From contig NZ_CP070225.1 of assembly GCF_021631985.1 (NCBI RefSeq), positions 2,728,001-2,792,000 of the forward strand: a stretch of 64,000 nucleotides of DNA, in the 5' to 3' direction. A program made the position numbers and the translations under genes. This stretch comes from Sandaracinus amylolyticus. Lineage in GTDB: Bacteria > Myxococcota_A > Polyangia > Polyangiales > Sandaracinaceae. Below, piece by piece: positions 43,933 through 53,152 of this stretch. The first letter of the stretch is position 1; each line of letters starts with the position of its first letter. The notes beneath the pieces were generated by a model that saw only the letters and a program-made list of their open reading frames with translations, was not told the origin of the DNA and did not search any database.

Positions 43933-44808
43933 TCAGCTCCAGTTCGTCGGCAGGAGGATTCGTTCGTCGTCGAGCGGGAGCCCGCGCGTCGCGTCCTCGA
44001 CCGCGCCTACGTCGAACCGACGGGCGGCGGTCCGGAGGTGCTCGCGAAGGTGATCCACTCCGTCCACGCCGACGACGGCGGCATCGATGCCGCCGTGCGA
44101 CAGCACGAACGCGAGCGCGATCTCGATCGGCGTCGCGTCGAGGTCGGCGGCGACTCTCCCGAGCGCTCGGAGGGTGGGTAGGATTGCTTCGAGCCGCGTC
44201 GGCACCCGCTCTGCCGGCAGCGTCAACAACCCTTGCAGGAAGACCGACCGCGCGTGGACCTCGACGCCGCGTGCGCGCAGCTCCGGGAGCAAGGGCTCGA
44301 ACCGGCGATCGACGACGCTGAAGGGGACCTGCACGAGATCGATCGGGGCTCCCGACCGCAGCACGTCCTCGAGATCCTGGGGCCGGTAGAACGACACGCC
44401 GATGCGGGCCGTCCCACCTCGCGCGCGATGCTCCGCGAGCGCCTGGAGGACGGCGGGCTCTCGCCGGAACGTCGCCACGTCGTGGAGAAGCACCGCGTAC
44501 GGGGTGACGCCGAGCCTTGCGTACGATTCCGAAAGCCGCGCATCGACCTCATCGCCGCGCGTGTTCGCCGGGAGCTTCGTGACGACGCGGAACGCGTGCT
44601 GGGGCGGCATGCTCTCGCCGAGCACGCGCTCGCTCTCGCCGTATGCGATGGCAGTGTCGAGCGTGCGCACGCCTGCGTCGTGGGCGTGCGCGAGGATCTC
44701 GCGAACCTCGTCGGGCGGGACCTGGCCCCGCTGGTTCGCGATGCCGTAGCCGAGCCCGAACTGCACCGTGCCGAGGGCGAGCTTGGCGATCCGATCCGCC
44801 ACGCTCAC
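43933..44808 (-). CDS. Aldo/keto reductase
   Basis: This 291-aa TIM-barrel NADPH-dependent reductase has the catalytic residues visible: Asp and Tyr in RTLDTAIAYGESERVLG, Lys in FRVVTKLPAN and His in YAVLLHDVATF. C-terminal TPIEIALAFVLSHGGIDAAVVGVDGVDHLREHL forms the cofactor end. AKRs of this type occur in some nonulosonic and deoxysugar loci. GTG at 44808 gives a 4-bp overlap with pseI; a second in-frame GTG lies at 44802. Confidence 0.85.
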   Translation of the reverse strand: MSVADRIAKLALGTVQFGLGYGIANQRGQVPPDEVREILAHAHDAGVRTLDTAIAYGESERVLGESMPPQHAFRVVTKLPANTRGDEVDARLSESYARLGVTPYAVLLHDVATFRREPAVLQALAEHRARGGTARIGVSFYRPQDLEDVLRSGAPIDLVQVPFSVVDRRFEPLLPELRARGVEVHARSVFLQGLLTLPAERVPTRLEAILPTLRALGRVAADLDATPIEIALAFVLSHGGIDAAVVGVDGVDHLREHLRTAARRFDVGAVEDATRGLPLDDERILLPTNWS

Positions 44809-45851
44809 TCCAGCGCGTCCCACGTGAGCCGCGTGCCGCGCGGGAGGTCTCGACGCGCTGTGCGCCCGAGCACCTCGGGCAAGTACTTGGGCGGAAGCCC
44901 GTAACCGGGGCGGATCGCGCGGACGTTCTCGCTCGTGAACGCCTCGCCGGCGCGCACGTCCTTCACGATGTAGAGCGAGCGACGGAACGCGACGTTCTTC
45001 TCCTCGCTCACTTCGCGCGCGTAGGTGATGTTCCCGACCGCTTCCCACGCGGTGCGGCAGCCCCGTACGAGCTCGCCGAGCTCGGCAGGCTCGAGCGAGA
45101 ACGCGGAGTCCGGTCCGCCATCGGAGCGCCGCATCGTGACGTGCTTCTCGATGAACGCGGCGCCGAGCGCGACCGCAGCGGCGGCGACCGTCGTGCCGAG
45201 CGTGTGATCGGAGAGCCCCGTGACGACGTCGAATGCGTCCGCCATGTGCGGGATGGTCCGCAGGTTCGCGTCGGTCGCCGGCGCCGGGTATGCGCTGATG
45301 CAGTGCAGGACGATCAGCTCACGTGCGCCGTTGCTGCGCGCCGTGTCGACCGCCTCCTGGATCTCGCCGAGGTTCGCCATCCCGGTCGAGATGATCATCG
45401 GCTTGCGCGTGCGCGCGCAGCGCGCGATCAGCGCGAGGTCGATCGCCTCGAACGACGCGATCTTGTACGCCGGCGCACCGAGCTCCTCGAGCAGGTCGAC
45501 CGCGCTCTCGTCGAACGGAGTGCTGAACACCGTGAGCCCGAGCTCCCGACCCTTCGCGAAGAGTGGGGCGTGCCACTCCCACGGCGTCTGCGCCTCCTTG
45601 TAGAGGTCGTAGAGCGAATACCCGTCCCACAAGCCGCCGCGGATCTGGAACTCCTCCTGCGGCGCATCGATCGTCATCGTGTCGGGCGTGTACGTCTGGA
45701 GCTTCACCGCGTCCGCGCCTGCCGCCTTCGCGGCCTGCATGATCTCGAACGCACGGCCGATGTCGCCGTTGTGGTTCGCAGAGAGCTCGGCGACGACGTA
45801 GGGCGGATCCTGCGTCGAGATGCGGCGACCAGCGATCGTGACGGCTCGCAT
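44805..45851 (-). CDS. pseI: Pseudaminic acid synthase (NeuB family)
   Basis: This 348-aa enzyme condenses a 2,4-diacetamido-trideoxyhexose with PEP. The NeuB barrel begins YVVAELSANHNGDIGRAFEIMQAAKAAGADAVKLQTYTPDTMTI. The run SLYDLYKEAQTPWEWH and STPFDESAVDLLEELGAPAYKIASFE matches PseI better than sialic-acid NeuB. FIEKHVTMRRSDGGPDSAFSLEP follows, then the C-terminal SAF antifreeze-like domain (FRRSLYIVKDVRAGEAFTSENVRAIRPGYGLPPK). It sits 20 bp after pseG/H in the operon. Confidence 0.93.
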   Translation of the reverse strand: MRAVTIAGRRISTQDPPYVVAELSANHNGDIGRAFEIMQAAKAAGADAVKLQTYTPDTMTIDAPQEEFQIRGGLWDGYSLYDLYKEAQTPWEWHAPLFAKGRELGLTVFSTPFDESAVDLLEELGAPAYKIASFEAIDLALIARCARTRKPMIISTGMANLGEIQEAVDTARSNGARELIVLHCISAYPAPATDANLRTIPHMADAFDVVTGLSDHTLGTTVAAAAVALGAAFIEKHVTMRRSDGGPDSAFSLEPAELGELVRGCRTAWEAVGNITYAREVSEEKNVAFRRSLYIVKDVRAGEAFTSENVRAIRPGYGLPPKYLPEVLGRTARRDLPRGTRLTWDALE

Positions 45852-45871
45852 GGGTTCTCCTGGGCGTCGGG

Positions 45872-47365
45872 TCAGGTCGGTGAGGTCAGGGGGCGAACGA
45901 GGAGCCACGCGGGTACGTCCGCGACGATGGTGTCGGACTCGTGCGCGAACCCGGCGCGCTCGAACGCAGCGCGCGAACGCGGATTGTCGCATCGAATGAA
46001 CGCGCGGACGCGACGCGCTCCGGAGCGCCATGCGACTCGCGCGACACCGGCCTCGATCACGCGCGCTGCGAGCCGGCGGCCACGGTGCTCGGGCGCGATC
46101 GTGATCCCGATGTCGACGACGTCGGCCTCGGACCGATCGAAGCGGACGAGGCCGATGTCTCGCTCCTCGCGATCGACGGCGATCCAGAGCCACGCGTCGA
46201 TGCTCTGCCGCTTGCTCGCGAACCAGCGGAGGTGATCGTCGAGCGGGATCGGTGCGCTCCGGAAGGACCCGCTGCGAGTCTCGGGGTCGTTCGCCCAGGC
46301 GTGGAGCAGCGGACCGTCTTCGGCGCGCACCGCCCGCAACCGCAGCTCGGCGGCGTCGAGGTGCATCGCGACGCGCGCGGCGCCTTCGCCGTCGATCAGC
46401 TCCTGGCCGCGCCTCGCGAGCTCCGTCCGTGCCGTGCGTGAGCCCACGAGGTGCACGAGGGCTTCACGCACGTCGGCGGCCCCGAAGTCGTCTGCAGATC
46501 CCAGCGCGTGCGCGATCCCGAGGCGAGCTGCGGAGCGGAGCACGGGCTCCTGGTTCGGCGCCGTCGACACGAGCGCCATGGGCGTGCCGAGGTAGGCGAG
46601 CTCCCAGGTCGTGCTGCCCGACGCGGCAATCGCGAGGTCGGCCCGCGCGAGCCGCACCGGAACGTCGGGAGGATCGATCAACGTGTCGACGCCGCGTTCC
46701 GTCGTGGAGCGCGCGGAGAGCGAGGCCGCGTCGGGATTCGCTGCGCCCACGAGCGCGGTGATCTCGAGATCGGGCGAGATGCCCCTCAGCAGCTCGATCG
46801 CGCGCGTGGTCAGGCGCGAGGGGTCGGCGCCGCCGAACGTGACCAGCACGCGAGACGCTCGCTCGGGGTGCGTCCGATCGGGGCGCGATGACGAGAGGAA
46901 CTCGCGGCGGAGCATCGCGAACCGTGCGCCGGCCAGCACGGCGCCGTTCGCGCGTGGGTAGAGCGCTTCGTCTCCGTGCAGGTTCTGGTTGAGCACGTCG
47001 CTCGCGATCGCCTCGCGCGAGCCGTCGTCATCGATCACCAGCGTGCGGTGCCCTGCGCGCGCCAGCTCGTCGGCGTACCGCGAGCCCATGTGGTAGCCGT
47101 CGACGACCACGGCCCGCGGTGCGATGTCGCGCAGCGCGCGAAGCGTCTCCCGGAGATCGTCGCCGTCTCCGGTGCCGCGCGCCCCGATGACCTCCACGTG
47201 CTCGCGCGTGAGACGCTCGACCAGCCGCGGGGGCGACGACGTCAAGAACACGGCGCGCCCACCGCGCTCCTGCCACGCGTGCGCGAGCGCGAGCGAACGC
47301 AGCACGTGCCCGACGCCGATCCTGGGTCCGGCGTCCGCGCGGACGACGAGCACCGGCGCGGTCAT
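45872..47365 (-). CDS. pseG: PseG (UDP-sugar hydrolase) fused to a PseH-like GNAT acetyltransferase
   Basis: This 497-aa fusion has residues 1-330 as the GT-B-fold PseG hydrolase that removes UDP (VVRADAGPRIGVGHVLRSLALAHAWQERGG, LVIDDDG, VLVTFGGADPSRLT, ADLAIAASGSTTWELAYLGTPMALV). Residues about 335-497 form a GNAT acetyltransferase (LRAVRAEDGPLLHAWANDPETR, DIGITIAPEHRGRRLAARVIEAG), as in PseH, which acetylates the 4-amino group. PseH acts just before PseG, so the fusion joins consecutive steps. No separate pseH is present. Starts at 47365, overlapping pseC by 4 bp. Confidence 0.9.
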   Translation of the reverse strand: MTAPVLVVRADAGPRIGVGHVLRSLALAHAWQERGGRAVFLTSSPPRLVERLTREHVEVIGARGTGDGDDLRETLRALRDIAPRAVVVDGYHMGSRYADELARAGHRTLVIDDDGSREAIASDVLNQNLHGDEALYPRANGAVLAGARFAMLRREFLSSSRPDRTHPERASRVLVTFGGADPSRLTTRAIELLRGISPDLEITALVGAANPDAASLSARSTTERGVDTLIDPPDVPVRLARADLAIAASGSTTWELAYLGTPMALVSTAPNQEPVLRSAARLGIAHALGSADDFGAADVREALVHLVGSRTARTELARRGQELIDGEGAARVAMHLDAAELRLRAVRAEDGPLLHAWANDPETRSGSFRSAPIPLDDHLRWFASKRQSIDAWLWIAVDREERDIGLVRFDRSEADVVDIGITIAPEHRGRRLAARVIEAGVARVAWRSGARRVRAFIRCDNPRSRAAFERAGFAHESDTIVADVPAWLLVRPLTSPT

Positions 47366-48567
47366 CGAGCGAGCGCGGTCGCGATCACGTCCACGACGCG
47401 ATCGACGTCGGCATCTTCCATAGCCGGAAAGAGCGGCAGGCTCAGGCATCCCGCGTAGTAGCGCTCGGCGCCGTCGAAGACGCCGCCCGAGAGCCCGCTC
47501 GCGACGAAGTCGGGTTGGCGGTGGACAGGGATGTAGTGGACCTGCGGCAGGATCGCTGCCTCTCGCAGCGCGGTGTACAGCGCGAGCCGACGCGCCGCGA
47601 CCGACTCGAGCGCCTCCCGATCGCGCGGGACCAGCCGCGCCACGTACAGGTGGTACGACGACGTCACCCCGGGACGCACGCGGAGCGGCACGATCCGATC
47701 GGCGAGCGCGGCGAGAGCCCGGTCGTAGCGCGCTGCGAGCTCCCGGCGTCGCTCGACGAAGCGCGCAGCCTTGCGCATCTGCGAGAGGCCGAGCGCGCAC
47801 TGCACGTCGGTGATGCGGTAGTGGTAACCGAGCGTTCGCTGCTCGTAGTACCAGGGCCCCTCGTTGCGCGTGAGGCGCGCAGGATCCTTGGTGATCCCGT
47901 GGGTGCGCAGCTCGAGGAGCTCGCGGTACGCGCCCTCGTCGTTCGTGACGATCGCGCCGCCCTCGCACGTCGTGACGTGCTTCACCGGATGGAACGAGAA
48001 GATCGCCATGTGCGCGTGCGATCCGCTGCCCGCACGATGCGCGCGACCGTCGTGCTCGTAGCTCGCGCCGAGCGAGTGCGCGGCGTCCTCGATCACGATC
48101 GCGCCGAGCTCGTCGGCGAGCGCGCGGACCGCCGGCAGATCGGCGATTGCTCCCGAGAAATCCACGGGGATCAGCACGCGCGTGGCTTGACCGGCTCGCG
48201 CGAGGTCGTTCGCGGCCGCGCGCATCGAGTCCACCCGCACGAGCGCGGTCTCGGGATCGACATCCGCGAGGCGAGGTGCTCCGCCCGCGTAGCGAATCGC
48301 GTTCGCGGAGGCAACGAACGTGATGTCCGACGTGACGCCGCCGACGCCGGCGCGCACGCCCGCCGCGAGGCATGCGAGGTGGAGCGCCGCCGTGCCCGAC
48401 GCCACCGCGACGGCGTACCGCGCGCCCGCGACCTCCGCGACCGCCCCTTCGAATCGTGCGACGGTCGGGCCCTGAGTGAGCCAATCGCCGCGCAGCGTCT
48501 CGACGACCGCCGCGACGTCGTCGTCATCGATGAGCTGCCGACCGTAGGGGAGAAGACGCTGGCTCAC
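47362..48567 (-). CDS. pseC: UDP-4-amino-4,6-dideoxy-hexose transaminase (PseC-type, PLP)
   Basis: This 401-aa DegT/DnrJ/EryC1-family aminotransferase has the N-terminus PYGRQLIDDDDVAAVVETLRGDWLTQGPTVARFE and YAVAVASGTAALHLACLAAGV, typical of PseC. The PLP lysine is in FSFHPVKHVTTCEGG. It converts the 4-keto sugar from the dehydratase into the 4-amino sugar for the GNAT domain of the next gene. GTG start at 48567, one base from the upstream stop. Confidence 0.92.
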   Translation of the reverse strand: MSQRLLPYGRQLIDDDDVAAVVETLRGDWLTQGPTVARFEGAVAEVAGARYAVAVASGTAALHLACLAAGVRAGVGGVTSDITFVASANAIRYAGGAPRLADVDPETALVRVDSMRAAANDLARAGQATRVLIPVDFSGAIADLPAVRALADELGAIVIEDAAHSLGASYEHDGRAHRAGSGSHAHMAIFSFHPVKHVTTCEGGAIVTNDEGAYRELLELRTHGITKDPARLTRNEGPWYYEQRTLGYHYRITDVQCALGLSQMRKAARFVERRRELAARYDRALAALADRIVPLRVRPGVTSSYHLYVARLVPRDREALESVAARRLALYTALREAAILPQVHYIPVHRQPDFVASGLSGGVFDGAERYYAGCLSLPLFPAMEDADVDRVVDVIATALAR

Positions 48568-48568
48568 G

Positions 48569-49591
48569 TCACCACGCCCATCGGTTGGAGTCGAGCCACG
48601 CGCGAGTGCGACGCAAACCCTCCTCGAGGCTCGTCTTCGGCTCCCATCCGAGAAGGCGCTTCGCCTTCGACGCGTCGGTGCAGAGCCGCATGATCTCGGC
48701 CTGCGGGTGATCGTGCGGCACCCGCTCGACGATGTTCGAGCCCGTTCGGCAGAGCTCCGCGAGGTCGCGCACTGCGATGTCGCGGCCGGTGCCGGCGTTG
48801 ATCACCTCGCCCTCGGCCGCGTCGCTCGTCGCAGCGCGCACGACGAAGTCGGCGCAGTCCTCGACGTACAGGAGGTCACGCGTCTGCTCACCCGTGCCCT
48901 TCACGAGGAGCGGCTTCCCGGCGAGATCGCGCTGCAGGAAGATCGACACGACGCCCCCTTCGCCGTTGCTCTTCTGGAACGGGCCGTACGTGTTGAACGG
49001 CCGAACGACCGTGACCGGCAGCCGATACGCGTGGAAGTACGAGAGCGCGAGATGATCCGATGCGATCTTCGACGCCGCGTACGGCGATGCAGGTCGGAAC
49101 GGATGCGTCTCGACGATGGGCGTCGACGACGTCGCGTACACCATGCAGGTCGACATCACGACCACGCGCGGACGCCGATCGCGCAGGCGCGGCACGTCGC
49201 GATCGAAGTCGAACTGTCGCGCATCGACGTCGAGGCCGTTCCGCGCGAAGTACTCGCGACGGCAGGCCTCGAGCACACGAAAGGTGCCCTCGACGTCGTT
49301 GCGAAACGTCGGGTACGGATCGTCGATCGACTTCTGCACGTGGATCGACGCGCCGAGATGGAGCACGAGATCCCACGGCCCACGGCGGAACACGCTGCCG
49401 AGCACCTCGGGATCGGCGAGGTCGCCGTGCACGAGGCCGGTGAACCCCGGGTGTCCCTCCAGCTCGCGCAGGTTCTCTCGCCGGCCATTGCTGAGGTCGT
49501 CGAGCGCGAGCACTTCGTGCCCGTCGTCGAGGAGACGCTGCACGACCCAGCGCCCGATGAATCCCGCTCCTCCGGTGATCAAGCAGCGCAT
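48569..49591 (-). CDS. NAD-dependent epimerase/dehydratase (extended SDR)
   Basis: This 340-aa protein has LITGGAGFIGRWVVQRLLDDGHEVLALDDLSNG, DLVLHLGASIHVQKSIDDP, the active-site Tyr/Lys in SPYAASKIASD, and RPFNTYGPFQKSNGEGGVVSIFL. It belongs to the extended SDR nucleotide-sugar epimerases and dehydratases (GalE/GDP-mannose dehydratase-like). It is not one of the standard Pse enzymes, yet lies inside the operon between the dehydratase and pseC. It may make a further sugar or change the stereochemistry of the precursor. Confidence 0.85.
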   Translation of the reverse strand: MRCLITGGAGFIGRWVVQRLLDDGHEVLALDDLSNGRRENLRELEGHPGFTGLVHGDLADPEVLGSVFRRGPWDLVLHLGASIHVQKSIDDPYPTFRNDVEGTFRVLEACRREYFARNGLDVDARQFDFDRDVPRLRDRRPRVVVMSTCMVYATSSTPIVETHPFRPASPYAASKIASDHLALSYFHAYRLPVTVVRPFNTYGPFQKSNGEGGVVSIFLQRDLAGKPLLVKGTGEQTRDLLYVEDCADFVVRAATSDAAEGEVINAGTGRDIAVRDLAELCRTGSNIVERVPHDHPQAEIMRLCTDASKAKRLLGWEPKTSLEEGLRRTRAWLDSNRWAW

Positions 49592-49592
49592 C

Positions 49593-50627
49593 TCAGCTCC
49601 TCGGCGCGAACGGGTCGAGGACCCGGGTCTCGCGCAGATACGCGACGATCTCGTCACGCGTCATCAGTCGGTCGTTGCCCGAGTGCCATTCCCGATCGAC
49701 GACGCGACCGTCGGGAAAATCCGCGAGCTCCGGCCGGTCGGGGTACCGCGTCTCGGCGGGGGGAAGGATCACCAGCAGCGTGTCGAGATCGAGCGCGCGC
49801 CCTCGCTCGTCAGCCGCCAGCAGCTCCTCGTACAGCTTCTCTCCGATACGCGCGCCGGTGCGCACGATCTCGCAGCGTCCGCCGGAGAGCAGCTCGGCCA
49901 TCGCGTGGGCGAGGTCGGCGATGCGCAGCGCGCGCATCTTGGTCACGAAGACTTCGCCGCCCTTCATGCGCTCGCCCGCCTGGAGCACGAGCTCGGCCGC
50001 CTCTTCGATCGTCATCACGTAGCGCGTCATCGCGTCGTCCGTGAGCGTCAGTGGCTCTCGACCGAGGAGCTGGCTGGCGAAGATCGGCAGCACCGAGCCG
50101 CGTGATCCGATGACGTTGCCGAAGCGGACCGACGCGAAGCGGGTCCGGCGCGGCCCTCGGATCTGATTCGCCGCGGTCACGAGCCGCTCGCCCATCATCT
50201 TCGACGCGCCCATCACGTTCGTCGGGTTCACCGCCTTGTCCGACGAGGTGAAGATCACGCGCTCGACGTTCGCGTCCAGCGAGGCGCGGAGCACGTTGTC
50301 GAGCCCGACCAGGTTCGACTGCACGACCTCGAACGGGTTGTACTCGCCGAGCCCGACGTGCTTGAGGGCTGCCGTGTGGAACACGACGTCCACGCCGTTC
50401 ATGGCGAACCGCAGTCGATCGAGGTCGCGGATGTCGCCGAGCTGCGGTGCGACGTGGCCACGTCCCTGCAGCCGCTGGTGGAGGAAGAAGAGCTCGCTCT
50501 CCGCGTGGTCGAAGGCGCGCACCGCCTTCGCGTGCGACGCGAGTCGCGCACACAGCGCCGAGCCGATGGTCCCGGCCGCACCGGTGACGAGGACGGTCTT
50601 GTCTTTCACATACGCGGGGACGAGCAC
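49593..50627 (-). CDS. pseB: UDP-GlcNAc 4,6-dehydratase (PseB/CapD-like, short form, Met variant)
   Basis: This 344-aa soluble SDR has VLVTGAAGTIGSALCARL, TAALKHVGLGEYNPFEVVQSNLVG, the catalytic segment TSSDKAVNPTNVMGASKMMGE, and VRFGNVIGSRGSVLPIFASQL. The residue normally Tyr in inverting PseB (Y-x-x-x-K) is Met here, as in retaining WbpM/PglF-type dehydratases, so the stereochemical outcome is uncertain. GTG at 50627 was chosen because AGGAG lies 5 nt upstream. It is the first gene of the pse operon, after a 204-bp gap that must hold the promoter. Confidence 0.85.
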   Translation of the reverse strand: MLVPAYVKDKTVLVTGAAGTIGSALCARLASHAKAVRAFDHAESELFFLHQRLQGRGHVAPQLGDIRDLDRLRFAMNGVDVVFHTAALKHVGLGEYNPFEVVQSNLVGLDNVLRASLDANVERVIFTSSDKAVNPTNVMGASKMMGERLVTAANQIRGPRRTRFASVRFGNVIGSRGSVLPIFASQLLGREPLTLTDDAMTRYVMTIEEAAELVLQAGERMKGGEVFVTKMRALRIADLAHAMAELLSGGRCEIVRTGARIGEKLYEELLAADERGRALDLDTLLVILPPAETRYPDRPELADFPDGRVVDREWHSGNDRLMTRDEIVAYLRETRVLDPFAPRS

Positions 50628-50814
50628 GCGATCTCCTCGAGACACGACTGTTGCCGGGGAGGTCCCCGACGTTCGGCCGGCCGGTGTACCACGCCCCTCT
50701 CGGATGCGGCCAGGCGCGTGGGCCGGCGCCCGTGGCGGCGATGTGTGCGAGGTGTCGTGGCTCGCGCGTCTCGCTCGGAGCCGAGGAGCAACATCATGCC
50801 CGACGAGCGGCGAC

Positions 50815-50828
50815 GGCCCGGAAGGGCC
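50815..50828 (-). terminator. Small hairpin after the UDP-glucuronate epimerase gene
   Basis: On the minus strand GGCCC-TTCC-GGGCC starts 3 nt after the stop codon. It may end the upstream four-gene unit and separate it from the pse operon. The remaining ~180 bp to 50627 holds no gene and no promoter I could recognise. Confidence 0.4.
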
Positions 50829-50831
50829 TGA

Positions 50832-51842
50832 TCACTCGCGATAGAACTCGCGGTACCACTCGACGAAACGCCCGATCCCCGTCTCGATGCTGGTCGCCGG
50901 CTTGAACGCGACGTCGCGCTCGAGGTCCTCGACGTCGGCGTACGTCGCGGGCACGTCGCCGGGCTGCATGTCGAGGAAGCGCTTCTCCGCCTTCTTGCCG
51001 AGCTTCGCCTCGAGCACCTCGATCAGCTTCATGAGCTCGACGGGCTCGTGGTTGCCGATGTTGTAGACGCGCCACGGCGCCGCGCTCGATCCGGGATCGG
51101 GCTTCGCGCCCGACCACTCCGGGTTCCGCTGCGCCGTGCGATCCGCGATCCGCACCACGCCCTCGACGATGTCGTCGACGTACGTGAAGTCGCGGCGCAT
51201 GCGCCCGTGGTTGAACACGTCGATCGGACGCCCCTCGAGGATCGCCTTCGTGAAGAGGAAGAGCGCCATGTCGGGGCGACCCCACGGCCCGTACACCGTG
51301 AAGAAGCGCAGGCCCGTCGTGGGCAGCCCGTACAGATGGCTGTACGTGTGGGCCATGAGCTCGTTCGCCTTCTTCGTCGCGGCGTAGAGGCTCAGGGGGT
51401 GATCGACGTTCTGATGCACCGAGAACGGCATCTCGGTGTTCGCGCCGTAGACCGAGCTCGACGACGCATACGCGAGGTGCTTCACGCCGTGATGACGGCA
51501 GCCCTCGAGGATGTTCACGAACCCGACGACGTTCGCGTCGACGTACGCGTGCGGGTTGACGAGCGAGTACCGCACGCCCGCCTGCGCCGCGAGGTTGATG
51601 ACGACGTCGAAGCGCTCCTTCGCGAAGAGCGCGGGCACGAGCTCGCGATCCGCGATGTCGCCGCGGACGAAGCGGAACCCCGGCCGGCCCTCGAGGCGCG
51701 CGAGGCGCGCCTCTTTCAGCGTCGGATCGTAGTAGTCGTTGACGTTGTCGAGCCCGACGACCTCGTCGCCGCGCTCGAGCAAACGCAGCGACGTGTGGTG
51801 TCCGATGAACCCCGCGGCGCCGGTGACGAGGTACTTCGTCAT
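50832..51842 (-). CDS. UDP-glucuronate 4-epimerase-type SDR
   Basis: This 336-aa protein has [45 protein letters not shown], the hallmark start of UDP-GlcA 4-epimerases. It continues [45 protein letters not shown] (Tyr/Lys) and [23 protein letters not shown]. It converts UDP-GlcA to UDP-GalA. The substrate is supplied by the UDP-glucose dehydrogenase two genes upstream. Last gene of the uronate/xylose unit. Confidence 0.93.
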   Translation of the reverse strand: MTKYLVTGAAGFIGHHTSLRLLERGDEVVGLDNVNDYYDPTLKEARLARLEGRPGFRFVRGDIADRELVPALFAKERFDVVINLAAQAGVRYSLVNPHAYVDANVVGFVNILEGCRHHGVKHLAYASSSSVYGANTEMPFSVHQNVDHPLSLYAATKKANELMAHTYSHLYGLPTTGLRFFTVYGPWGRPDMALFLFTKAILEGRPIDVFNHGRMRRDFTYVDDIVEGVVRIADRTAQRNPEWSGAKPDPGSSAAPWRVYNIGNHEPVELMKLIEVLEAKLGKKAEKRFLDMQPGDVPATYADVEDLERDVAFKPATSIETGIGRFVEWYREFYRE

Positions 51843-51847
51843 CGGGA

Positions 51848-53131
51848 TCAGAGTGCCCAGTAGCGCACGCCGGCCGGCAGGTCGTGCGCTCCGAGCATCG
51901 ACTTCACGTCGACGATCACGCCGTCGTTGCGCACGTGGCGGAGCAGGGCGCTGCCGCGCAGCTCCTCGTACTCGCGGTGCGCGACGGCGAGGATGAGCGC
52001 GTCGAGCCCGGTCGCGCGATCGATCGGGCTGAGCGTCAGCTGGTACTCGTGCATCGCTTCTTCCGCGTCGGCGCGGGGATCGTGCACCACCGGCTCGATC
52101 CCGAACTGGCGCAGCTCGGCAATGATGTCGGGCACACGCGAGTTGCGAAGATCGGGCACGTTCTCCTTGAACGTGAGGCCGAAGATGCCGACGCGCGCGC
52201 CCTTCACCGGAACGCCCTGTTCGATCAGCAGCTTGATGGTCCGCTGCGCGATGTACGCGCCCATGCCGTCGTTGATGCGACGGCCCGCGAGGATGACCTC
52301 GGGGTGATAGCCGACCGACTGCGCCTTCGAGGTCAGGTAGTAGGGATCGACGCCGATGCAGTGACCGCCGACGAGGCCCGGCTGGAACTTGAGGAAGTTC
52401 CACTTCGTGCCCGCCGCCTCGAGCACGTCGCGCGTGCGGATGCCGAGCCGATCGAAGATGAGCGCGAGCTCGTTCATCAGCGCGATGTTGAGATCGCGCT
52501 GCGTGTTCTCGATGACCTTCGCGGCCTCTGCGACCTTGATCGACGGCGCGCGGTGCACGCCCGCGGGGATGATCGCTTCGTACGCCTTCGCGACGCGCTC
52601 GAGCGTCTCCGCGTCCTCGCCCGACACGACCTTCGTCGTGGTCTCGAGCGTGTGCTGCTTGTCGCCCGGATTGATGCGCTCGGGCGAGTACCCGAGGCGG
52701 AACTGATCGCGCGAGAGCCCCGAGACGCGCTGCAGGATCGGCGCGCAGACGTCCTCGGTGACACCCGGATAGACCGTCGACTCGTAGACCACGACCGCGC
52801 CCGGCTTGAGCAGCTTGCCGACGCTCTCCGATGCCTTCACGACCGGCGTGAGATCGGGCTGGCGGTTCTCGTCGATCGGCGTGGGCACGGTGACGACGAA
52901 GAACGTGCCCTCGGTGACGGCCGCGGGGTCTGCCGTGAAGCGGATGGTGGAGCGCTTGAGCTCTGCGGGATCGACCTCGTTCGTGCGGTCGATGCCTTTG
53001 ACCAGCTCGTCGATGCGGCGCTGGCTGATGTCGAAGCCGACGACCCCCTCGAACTGCCGCGCGAACGCGAGCGCGACGGGCAGGCCGACGTATCCGAGGC
53101 CGACGACGACGATCTTCTCGTTGCTCTTCAT
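51848..53131 (-). CDS. Nucleotide-sugar dehydrogenase, TviB/WbpA type (UDP-HexNAc 6-dehydrogenase)
   Basis: This 427-aa enzyme has an N-terminal Rossmann motif [43 protein letters not shown] and [17 protein letters not shown]. The catalytic Cys is in [29 protein letters not shown]. The sequence resembles TviB/WbpA enzymes that oxidise UDP-GlcNAc or UDP-GalNAc to uronates, rather than UDP-glucose dehydrogenase. It is 6 bp from the epimerase and 22 bp from the UDP-glucose dehydrogenase gene. Confidence 0.9.
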   Translation of the reverse strand: MKSNEKIVVVGLGYVGLPVALAFARQFEGVVGFDISQRRIDELVKGIDRTNEVDPAELKRSTIRFTADPAAVTEGTFFVVTVPTPIDENRQPDLTPVVKASESVGKLLKPGAVVVYESTVYPGVTEDVCAPILQRVSGLSRDQFRLGYSPERINPGDKQHTLETTTKVVSGEDAETLERVAKAYEAIIPAGVHRAPSIKVAEAAKVIENTQRDLNIALMNELALIFDRLGIRTRDVLEAAGTKWNFLKFQPGLVGGHCIGVDPYYLTSKAQSVGYHPEVILAGRRINDGMGAYIAQRTIKLLIEQGVPVKGARVGIFGLTFKENVPDLRNSRVPDIIAELRQFGIEPVVHDPRADAEEAMHEYQLTLSPIDRATGLDALILAVAHREYEELRGSALLRHVRNDGVIVDVKSMLGAHDLPAGVRYWAL

Positions 53132-53152
53132 GCTCCCTGCTCGCTCTCTGTC

